Part shown: positions 15,723 to 22,661 of the stretch, one piece after another
Layout: every line of letters begins with the position of its first letter
Numbering within the stretch: the stretch's first letter is position 1
NCBI GenBank assembly: GCA_043802345.1
Contig: JAZDLC010000290.1
Span: 1-22,661 of the forward strand
DNA from: JAZDLC01 sp043802345
Lineage (GTDB): Bacteria > Planctomycetota > B15-G4 > JADJEK01
Direction: 5' to 3'
Length of the DNA: 22,661 nucleotides
Translations under genes and position numbers: made by a program
The notes under the pieces: generated by a model
Told to the model about the DNA's origin: nothing
The model's database searches: none
What the model saw: only the letters and a program-made list of their open reading frames with translations

Positions 15723-15907
15723 TGCACGTCGTCGACTGCGCGCCCCGGGGGATCAACGAGGGCGCGGAGTACGAGGTGCAGGAGTCCCAGGCGTACCGGC
15801 CGTCGCCGGCGACGAAGGTGATGGGAGCCGAGCTCAGGAAGCTGCGCCTCTTGATCGACGACCGGCCGGGCTCAGTCGTGCTGGAGTACCGGCGGTCGAG
15901 GCCCTGA
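15722..15907 (+). CDS. short orphan frame, possible gene remnant
   Basis: A 61-codon frame starting at GTG 15722, beginning VHVVDCAPRGINEGAEYEV and ending VVLEYRRSRP. The frame stays open upstream through the 28-bp repeat, so the start is not defined and there is no convincing ribosome site. Its amino-acid make-up is protein-like, and the piece could be the 3' end of a lost gene, but I recognise no family. It fills most of the 279-base gap between the dikinase and the broken glycosidase. A short GAGGC/GCCTC stem overlaps its stop codon. Real, remnant or chance frame cannot be separated from sequence alone. Confidence 0.25.
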   Translation: MHVVDCAPRGINEGAEYEVQESQAYRPSPATKVMGAELRKLRLLIDDRPGSVVLEYRRSRP

Positions 15908-15968
15908 GGCGCCTCTTCGATGACGAATCGAATCCTCCATGGGAGAATGGCGGCCGGTGCTCGATCCC

Positions 15969-18900
15969 TCAGTACTCCGCCCGGACCGTGACCGTCTCGC
16001 CGGTCGGCTCGAAGGCAATCGTCTCTCTCCGGGGATCGAAATCAAGGTGCGGCCTGCCTTGCACCGTGACGGATCGGATCTGCTTTCCCTCGGGATGGCG
16101 CAGGCGCAGAACGACCTTCCTGGCCGTGCAGTTCCCGGGGAGTTGGACGACGGCCTCGATCTTTCCAGCGCCGACTTTCGACGTGATCGCGTAGCTCACC
16201 TCGCCGAAGCGAGTCGGGGCGTTGCGCACGACCACCTTCATCCCGTCCTTCATCCAGTGGTTGGTGACGAACGGGGCCAGCCACAACTCCTCGCCGCGCT
16301 CGCCGACGAACATGACCCGGGTCTGGCAGAGGAACCAGCCCGTCTCGTGCGTCTTGTTCCAGCCGGCCGTGTTGTGGAAATGCTCCCAGAAGGAGAGGTT
16401 CTCCCCGCTCACCAGCGTGGGAATGCAGTTGAAGTACGACCGCACGAACGGCTTCACGTCGTCCCGCAACGCGTAGACTTCGGCGATCCGGCAGTAGTAC
16501 GGCTGGAGTTTCGCGAAGCCGCCAAAGCAGAAGACGTCCTTGCGGTTGCTCGCCTCCTTGTAGTCGCACATTCCGGTTCGCAGGAACTGCACGTCCTCGA
16601 GATAGTCGGCGATCCACCCCGCGTCCTCGGACGCCGGATCCAGCACGCCGGTGGCGACCATCTGGTGGGCGCCGACTTCAATGCTGTAGCACCAGGTTCG
16701 GTCGCCGTCCTCGGCGGGCAGGAAATCCTCGACGTGGCCGAAGCAATCCATGAAGACCGGAGCGGCGGGCACCCAGGTTCCGTTGTCCAGCCGGAGCACG
16801 GGCGACCGGGCCTGGACCCAGCGGTAAGCCCGCACGATGTCCTCGCGATAACGCTCGGCATCCTCGCGAATCGAGAGCGCCGCCGGATCGCCAATGTCCG
16901 CCAGCACTCGCCCCGCACTTTCCAACGCCGCGAAGTACTGCGTATCGTTGAACAACCGGTAGGCGAACCGGTCCCAGTCCGCGGTCACGCCGGGGGGCAT
17001 CAAGCCGTACTCCGGCACTTCCTGGCCGTGAGCGTTGAAGCGTTTCGTCTTCTCGCGCTGCCGCATGATCCAGTGACAGGCTCGCACCACGTCGGGTGCG
17101 ACCTCTTTCAGCCAGGCGCGGTCGCGGGTCCGGTCGTAGTGCTCGCCGAGGGTCCAGAGCACCTCGCCGGTGCCGACCAGGGTGTAGCCCGTGGTGATGA
17201 AGCCCTGTTCGTTGCAGACCTTCAGAAAGAAATCGAGACCTTGCCGGGCGAAATCGGTCTGGCCGTTCATGTCCATCCCGCGGATGACGGAGTTCGATTC
17301 GCTTTCAAGCGGTCCGTAGCGGTCGGCGCTGGCCCAAGGGGAAATCCGCTTGCCGCGATCGGCGTTTCTTGCGGCCAACATGCAATGCACCTGAGAAGCC
17401 CGGATGATGTTGGTCAACAGCCCGTCAGGAACTTCGATCTGCATGGCCGGTTCGAGCAGCGCTGTCCAGTACGATTCGACCTGCGACGTCGACTCCTCGC
17501 CTGCCAGAAGCGAGGCGTAGTCTCTCGGATCAACCCTCCAGGCAGGGAGACAGACACAGCACTGGGCCGCCGCTCCGGCGGGCAACTCACCCGACAAGAC
17601 AACGCCAGCGGCCTCCCGCTTCACCGCCAGCGGAGCTGCCTTGCGGGTGTCGATCAGGGCCAGAACGCGGTCGCCCTGCACGACCAGTATCCCTTCCTTG
17701 ATGTCCTGAACTTGAAAGGCCCTCTCCTGCTTGTGGGCGAAGTTCAGCGCGAGCTTCGCAGGCGCGGCTTCGTTCCCGCTGTTCCTGGCGGAGTATTCGG
17801 CCACACAGAGGGCGCGATCGCGGAACCAAGACGGCGCGTCGGCCATCGCGTCGCTCATCGGCGCAACATAGGTCGTCTGCTGATAGACGACCGATCCATC
17901 GGCGGCGTTCGTCACGTGAATCGGAAACCACCCGCCTTGGAGATGCCGGGCGATCCTGAGGTCCTGGCCGCCGCCAAAAGTCGGCACGCACTGCCACGGG
18001 AGGCTGAAATCCAGCTGATAGATGTTTCCGGGATCGGCTCCACGCGGATCGTCCGCGCGGTCGAACTCGTCGAAGAGAACCCCCTCCCTCGCGCAACGCG
18101 ATGAACTTGCGGTTGTCGTTGGCCAGCGAGAGCATCATCGGGCCAAGATCCTGGACCGGGTTGTGAACTACCGACCACGCCCGGGCAAAATCCTGATCGG
18201 GCATTTCCCGGACTTGCTCGAGCACCGTCTTCTGCCCGGCGATCTTCTCGAGGCAGTCGGCAAGCGTGACCTGGGAGGGGACTCGTGTGACGAACACGCC
18301 GGCATGGGGCACGTACACGTAATCGTTGGCCAGCAAGTCCTCGATCGCCACGCCGAACGCGGCGCCCGGCATGCGGAACCGCAACACGGTTCGATCGGCC
18401 TTGTAGCGCTGCGGAACAGCGTAACGGACTTTCAGCCGGAGCGGGTTCGACGTGTGCCACTCGCACTGGTGGGGGGATGCCTCCTTCGGAGCGAGAAGTA
18501 CGCCGTTGTAGACGCCGATGGCGGCGTCGGCCGCCGAGTCGGGCCGGGTGGACTCGATGCGAAGGTCTACCGTGTCACATCGCGACCGCGTGGTTGCGGA
18601 GAGGCTCTGGATCTCGACCGGTTGCTCGGCAGCGGAGAACACCCAGCGGACCTTCTGCGTGCCTCGCGGGATCTGCTTGAAGCCGAACGACCAGGCCAGG
18701 CTGTTCTCGAGCTGCTGCGGCGCGATCTCCGCGCGTTGCCATCCTCCTTGCCAGGCCGAGGCGCCGGCCCAGTACTGCAACTGGACGGACTCGGCCGCGG
18801 GCACGGCGGCGTCGGTGGGGAACCGGAGGACGACTCGCCGCAGCAGCCGGTTTTCGAACCATTGCAGGCCGATGCATCCTCCGTCGTCTGTCTCCGGCAC

Positions 18901-19611
18901 GTGATAGTTCCCGTCGGCCGACGGCAGAATTTCATGGTACGGTGCGATGTCCTCGGCCGGGAATTCCTGGACTCGATTGGCCTGGGTTCCCGTCATGACT
19001 TCGGGATCCCAGGATGCGACCAGGGCGAACGGAGCGACGTCGACGGCAATCTCGGGACGTTCCAGTGGCGCCGCCGGATCGCGGACAAGCCGGGCGTCGG
19101 CCCAGTCGACGGCGTCATGGCTGATGCCGTCCCCGGCGTCGCCCACCACGAGCCGCAACTCGCCGGCACCCTCGACACAAACGGTCACCGGCCGCGGCGC
19201 GTCGTTTTCGTGAACGATTCCGCTGTCGAAGACCATCTTGTCGTCGACGTAGATCTGGAAGATCGCGGAGGCGGGAGCGTTTCCCCCCTGCCACTGGACG
19301 CCGATCTCGGTCTGGAAGCTCCTGAACTGGCCGCCCAGGTCGACGGCAATCTCGCCGTTGGCGTGGTGGCCCAGGCCGTGTAAGTATTCCTTGTCCTTGA
19401 TGCGGAGTTTCAGGGGCTGCTGGCCCGGCATCGCCGCCGAAGCATTCAAGCCGAGATCGCCCCAACCTTGCGAGGCCGAGACGATGCGATCGGAGAGCAC
19501 GTCGGAAAGCGATTCGCCTTGCGGCACGTCGGCAGCTCGGGTCGTGGCACACACCATTCCCGCAAGACAGGTCACAACAAGAACCTTGAGTCTTGAATAG
19601 TAGGTCGTCAT
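15969..19611 (-). pseudogene. NPCBM-domain six-hairpin glycoside hydrolase, broken by one frameshift
   Basis: Two minus-strand frames join into one protein of about 1213 residues if one base is removed from the C5 run at 18080-18084 (G5 on the coding strand). The corrected frame reads REGGVLFDEFDRADDPRGAD with no other stop. Residues 1-26 are a signal peptide (VLVVTCLAGMVCATTRA, then ADVP). Residues about 30-180 are an NPCBM/NEW2 carbohydrate-binding domain (PF08305; YLHGLGHHANGEIAVDLGG, FQIYVDDKMVFDSG). Beta-rich linker regions follow, then an (alpha/alpha)6 catalytic-type domain from about 700 to 1130 (SPWASADRYGPLESESNSVI, GYTLVGTGEVLWTLGEHY, HNTAGWNKTHETGWFLCQTR) and a beta-sandwich end. 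Exact GH family not assigned; predicted secreted polysaccharide degradation. It is divergent from the GH29 fucosidase across 108 bases, so co-regulation is likely. The break may be decay or an assembly indel. Confidence 0.75.
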
Positions 19612-19663
19612 CGTCTGGTCATCATCTGGTCGGAAGGATAGTACGGTGTTATCACAGATTCCT

Positions 19664-19682
19664 ATTCACGACCGCTGTGAAT
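19664..19682. promoter_or_regulatory. inverted repeat in the divergent glycosidase / fucosidase promoter region
   Basis: ATTCAC (19664-19669) and GTGAAT (19677-19682) are perfect inverted copies 7 bases apart, midway between the two divergent starts at 19611 and 19720. It is well placed for a shared operator. It runs straight into the 28-bp repeat. Confidence 0.4.
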
Positions 19683-19706
19683 CCGGAGGAATCTGTCGCG
19701 GCACCG
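19679..19706 (+). repeat. 28-bp direct repeat, copy 2
   Basis: 26 of 28 positions match copy 1 at 15695-15722. It ends at the first base of the fucosidase ribosome site. A much weaker partial match (ends GTGAATCC and GTCGCGG at identical spacing) lies at 21143-21167, after the fucosidase. Confidence 0.7.
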
Positions 19707-19719
19707 AGGAGACCCACAC

Positions 19720-21072
19720 ATGAAGCTTACCCGTCGCGAACTCCTCAGTGGCGCCGGCCTCGCCGGCGCCGGCCTGATTCTTCCTTCCGCCTTCGCTCGC
19801 TGGCAGGTCGTCGCGCAGGAAGGCGCGGGCGAGGTGCCGGTGCCGGAACCTCGCATCGCCCGCTTCGAGCGGATGGGCTTCGGCATGTTCGTGCACTGGG
19901 GGCTCTACTCCCAGCTTGGCCGGGGCGAGTGGGCGATGAACATGTACGGCATCCCGAAGGCGGAGTACTCCACGCTCATGAAGAGCTTCACCGCCGCCGA
20001 CTTCAACGGCCGCGAGCTGGCGCGGCTGGCGCGGCGCGCCGGCATGAAGTACATCACGCACACCAGCCGCCACCACGAGGGGTTCAGCCTGTACGACACG
20101 CGTGGGCTGTCGCAGTGGGACGTGACCAATACGCCGTGCGGCCGCGACCTGATCGCCGACTTCACCGAGGGGTGCCGGGCCGAGGGGATCGTGCCGATGC
20201 TCTACTGCACGACGCTCGACTGGACGGACGAGCGGTTCAAGAATGACTGGAAGGGATACCTGCGGTACCTGCGCGACTCGGTGAAGCTGCTTTGTACCGA
20301 GTATGGCCCGATCGGAGGCTTCTGGTTCGACGGCAACTGGAGCAAGAAGGACGCCGACTGGGAGGAGGACGCGCTCTATGCCGTGATCCGGGAGCACCAA
20401 AAGGAGGCGCTGATCATCAACAACACCGGCATCGGCGCCGGTGGCGCCGTGGGCCACAAGGAGATCGACAGCACCACCTTCGAGCGCGGCCGTCCCGAGC
20501 CGGTGGCTCGCCGCGGCCACCCGAAATACGTGGCGGGCGAGATGTGCCACACCCTCAACTTCCACTGGGGCATCGCGGTGAAGGACTTCAATTACCTGTC
20601 GCCTGCCCACGTCATCGAGGAGCTGTGTGGCTGCCGCCGCGCGGGCGCCAACCTGCTGCTGAACGTCGGACCGACCGCGACCGGCGCGGTGCCGCCGTAC
20701 GAGACCGCATTGCTCGAGCGGGTCGGCGACTGGATCCGCCTGCACGGCGGCGACGAGGGGCCGATCTACCAGGGGCTGCCCGCGGGCATCCAGGGCGAAG
20801 AGCGGGACTTCGGTCTGCGCCTTGGCGGCGAGGTCTACCTCTTCGTCTACGATCTCACACCCACGGCCGATACCAGGGTTCACGGCCAGTCGCGCGGCGC
20901 CGGCCCGCGCCCTTTTGCCGGCCTGGACGGCGACTGGAAGTCGGCCGAATGGCTCGACAACGGCGAGCAGTTGAAGCTGGAACCCGGCGGCGACCGCCGT
21001 CTCATCCTCCACGCCACCAGCTACCCGTACGGCACCAACACCGTGGTGCGCGTGGCGCGCTTGAGGGGATGA
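19720..21072 (+). CDS. exported alpha-L-fucosidase, GH29
   Basis: A 450-residue glycoside hydrolase of family 29 (PF01120). Residues 1-33 are a Tat-type signal (TRRELL, then a Gly/Ala/Leu-rich segment). The catalytic barrel shows FGMFVHWGLYS (54-64), SRHHEGF (116-122, matching the family's KHHDGF) and GGFWFDGNW with nucleophile D204. NLLLNVGPTATG marks the end of the barrel. A short beta-domain follows (EVYLFVYDL to the C-terminus). It should release L-fucose from glycans outside the cytoplasm. GAGGAG 8 bases before the ATG (19706-19711) supports the start. It is divergently transcribed from the NPCBM glycosidase, which suggests a small locus for a fucose-bearing polysaccharide. The chemistry call is safe; linkage and substrate are not known. 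Confidence 0.93.
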   Translation: MKLTRRELLSGAGLAGAGLILPSAFARWQVVAQEGAGEVPVPEPRIARFERMGFGMFVHWGLYSQLGRGEWAMNMYGIPKAEYSTLMKSFTAADFNGRELARLARRAGMKYITHTSRHHEGFSLYDTRGLSQWDVTNTPCGRDLIADFTEGCRAEGIVPMLYCTTLDWTDERFKNDWKGYLRYLRDSVKLLCTEYGPIGGFWFDGNWSKKDADWEEDALYAVIREHQKEALIINNTGIGAGGAVGHKEIDSTTFERGRPEPVARRGHPKYVAGEMCHTLNFHWGIAVKDFNYLSPAHVIEELCGCRRAGANLLLNVGPTATGAVPPYETALLERVGDWIRLHGGDEGPIYQGLPAGIQGEERDFGLRLGGEVYLFVYDLTPTADTRVHGQSRGAGPRPFAGLDGDWKSAEWLDNGEQLKLEPGGDRRLILHATSYPYGTNTVVRVARLRG

Positions 21073-21120
21073 CTCTCTCCGTCGGAGCAGCTCTGGATCA
21101 GACTCCGATCCGGTCTCGGG

Positions 21121-21173
21121 CCGAAACCCTGCGCACGGCTCCGTGAATCCCGCGCGATTCGTCGCGGTTTCGG
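21121..21173. terminator. structured terminator-like region between convergent genes
   Basis: CCGAAACC (21121-21128) pairs with GGTTTCGG (21166-21173). Inside it are CACG/CGTG (21134-21137 and 21142-21145) and CGCGA/TCGCG (21153-21157 and 2162-21166 in the 21 kb numbering, i.e. ending at 21166) with a TTCG tetraloop. This cloverleaf-like fold lies between the fucosidase stop (21072) and the convergent glycosyltransferase stop (21194). It is suitable as a bidirectional terminator, though no T-tract of note follows. Confidence 0.4.
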
Positions 21174-21193
21174 ACCTCATCGTCCGGCGCGGC

Positions 21194-22661
21194 TCAGAAC
21201 TCCAGGGTGGGTCCGATCGCCAGCTTTCGCATCCTCTCGGGGACGGGATCCCCACGAGGCTGCACGAAATAGACCATGTACCTCTCGTCCGGCACGACGC
21301 CCGGCCGGAAGGCGTGGATCGGCGTGAGCTGGATGCCGGTTGGACCGAGCAACGGCCTCTGGACCGGCGCGAGGGCCTCCACGGAGTAGCCGGTCAGGAG
21401 AAGGAGCTTCTGGTATCTCGATCGACGCACCATGCCTGCGATTCGCCGGGCGACCGTGGTCGGGTCCGCGTCTCTCCGGGCGCTCCAGTCGATCACCGAA
21501 GCCGGCTCGCCGGTCTCCAGCGAGCGGAACGTCCGGTGCAGAATCGCCGCCACCGGTGACACGAGGTAGTCAGGACTCCCGATGATGGGCCGAACGCCCC
21601 ACTGAATCTCCCTGGTGAACTGCGCGACCAGCGCGCTCGGCGAGAAGGGACGGACGAGATCCGTGGCGAAGAACGCAATCCCGCCGAACATCTGGATCAA
21701 CAGCAGGGCCGGCAGGAAACGGCGGAACCTCGGACTCCGCACTCCCATGGCGCCGTCATGAGACGGGGTTCCGCGGCTCATCCAGGCGCACATGACGAAC
21801 GCCAGGAAGAGGAACCCATGGTGTCGCATCGATCCGAAGTAGACGGCGTACGAAAAGAGGAGCAGCAGGACCACGCAGGCGAGAAACGTCACCGCGAGCG
21901 CCCTCACCGGGGAAACCGTGAGGACTCCCATGGCGACGATCGCGACAGAGAAGAGGAACGCCCACGACTCCTGTTTCTCTAGCGGATCCGCCATGGTCAG
22001 GCCCGGGTACGGGGAGGTGCTCTCCCAGCTGTTGTAGGTGCCCAGGAGATTCGAATCCCAGATCTGTTCGGTCGCAATTGGAGGAATCGGGACGTACGCG
22101 TTCCAGATGGTGGCAGACGTGCGCACTGCCCGAACCTGACTGACGTCCGTGTGCAGGTGGGTTCCGAGCACCTTCTTCACCGGGAAGAGGGCAAAGAGAC
22201 AGGCTGCCAGTCCGATCACGACTCCGATCGAAGTCAGAACGGTCCATCTCGGGCTGCCGCGCCCCGCGGAACGCCAGTCGCGGACGAGCAGGAACTGCAT
22301 CGGCAACGCCAGGAGAATCCCCTGATGGCTGCTCGCGGCCAGACCGAGAAGGGCGAGCGCCGCGAAGAGACGTCTTCGGCGGCAGAAGGCCGTGCAGAAC
22401 AGCAGGGCGAAGAGGAGTCCCAGGGCGTAGTTCCTGCTGATGATCGCGTATTCGTAGAAGGGGAAATAGCCGAACGCGAAAGCGATCCTCTGCCACCTTG
22501 GAAAGGGGGCGAAGCGGGCGAAGAGAAACACGGATGCGGTCGCGACCATGACGTGCAGACCCTGCATGCCGATCGGCTCGTTGATCAGTCGGCTGACGGT
22601 GTAGATGCAGAGCGGCCAGAGCGGCAGATGGCTCTCTTCACGCAGGCGCTCGAACAGCTCC
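21194..22661 (-). CDS. GT39-like polytopic membrane glycosyltransferase, 5' end outside window
   Basis: A minus-strand gene open to the window edge; at least 488 residues are present and the true N-terminus is missing. The first visible part, FERLREESHLPLWPLCIY, resembles the loop after the first membrane segment of GT39/PMT-like (GT-C) enzymes, where the catalytic DE motif lies just upstream, outside the window. About nine or ten hydrophobic segments follow (for example YALGLLFALLFCTAFC, SIGVVIGLAACLFALFPV, ALAVTFLACVVLLLLFSYAV, LLLIQMFGGIAFFATDL), then a soluble C-terminal part of about 150 residues. Enzymes of this build transfer sugar from a polyprenyl-phosphate donor to an acceptor at the outer face of the inner membrane. 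The internal ATG at 22567 is not the real start. Membrane protein certain; glycosyltransferase assignment likely but without the catalytic motif in view. Confidence 0.7.
   Translation of the reverse strand, partial: ELFERLREESHLPLWPLCIYTVSRLINEPIGMQGLHVMVATASVFLFARFAPFPRWQRIAFAFGYFPFYEYAIISRNYALGLLFALLFCTAFCRRRRLFAALALLGLAASSHQGILLALPMQFLLVRDWRSAGRGSPRWTVLTSIGVVIGLAACLFALFPVKKVLGTHLHTDVSQVRAVRTSATIWNAYVPIPPIATEQIWDSNLLGTYNSWESTSPYPGLTMADPLEKQESWAFLFSVAIVAMGVLTVSPVRALAVTFLACVVLLLLFSYAVYFGSMRHHGFLFLAFVMCAWMSRGTPSHDGAMGVRSPRFRRFLPALLLIQMFGGIAFFATDLVRPFSPSALVAQFTREIQWGVRPIIGSPDYLVSPVAAILHRTFRSLETGEPASVIDWSARRDADPTTVARRIAGMVRRSRYQKLLLLTGYSVEALAPVQRPLLGPTGIQLTPIHAFRPGVVPDERYMVYFVQPRGDPVPERMRKLAIGPTLEF

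Noticed and set aside
17587..18083. Treating the two halves of the glycosidase as two separate overlapping genes
   Set aside because: The downstream half has no signal peptide or ribosome site of its own, and removing one base joins the halves into one continuous protein.
15939..18104. A 721-codon plus-strand open frame
   Set aside because: It is antisense to the NPCBM glycosidase, has no recognisable domain and a repetitive His/Arg/Val-rich composition typical of shadow frames in GC-rich DNA.

Overview
The window is a GC-rich stretch of bacterial chromosome about 22.7 kb long. I see no rRNA, tRNA, CRISPR array, transposase or phage gene. The gene content suggests a Planctomycetota-like bacterium, or a related environmental lineage with large genomes: a Ser/Thr-kinase-type protein ending in a formylglycine-generating-enzyme (SUMF1) domain, a multi-repeat carboxypeptidase-regulatory-like protein, an NPCBM-bearing glycosidase and a Tat-exported fucosidase. 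The taxonomic assignment is inferred from gene content only.

Layout. (1) 1-2405, signalling: the C-terminal part of a kinase/SUMF1 fusion, a single-domain CheY-like response regulator, and a minus-strand PilZ (c-di-GMP) protein. A small remnant that reads like a spermidine-synthase-type protein lies between the last two. (2) 2646-7387: a translationally coupled pair, an Mre11/SbcD-type nuclease and a large SbcC/Rad50/YhaN-type ATPase. The ATPase has a mid-protein membrane hairpin and an unusual C-terminal extension of about 250 residues. (3) 7422-9269: a secreted-type protein of repeated carboxypeptidase-regulatory beta-sandwich domains with a possible frameshift near its end. (4) 9476-10921: a stand-alone ATPase_2/DUF234 protein whose C-terminus carries PD-(D/E)XK nuclease-like residues. 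(5) 11041-15689: a tight three-gene operon of a PlsC-type acyltransferase, a PAP2_3-type membrane phosphatase/transferase and a PEP-synthase/rifampicin-phosphotransferase-like enzyme. This is the best candidate here for an undescribed pathway, probably lipid head-group or acyl remodelling. (6) 15690-21072: a glycan-degrading pair in divergent orientation, a large NPCBM/six-hairpin glycosidase broken by one frameshift and a GH29 alpha-L-fucosidase. A 28-bp direct repeat flanks the broken gene. (7) 21194-22661: the C-terminal part of a polytopic GT39-like (GT-C) membrane glycosyltransferase on the minus strand, converging on the fucosidase across a structured terminator-like region.

Many long open frames on the opposite strand are artefacts of high GC and were left out. 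There is no gene-free stretch longer than about 300 bases. Two suspected single-base frameshifts, near 18080 and near 9265, could be real gene decay or indel errors in the source assembly; the sequence alone cannot separate these.
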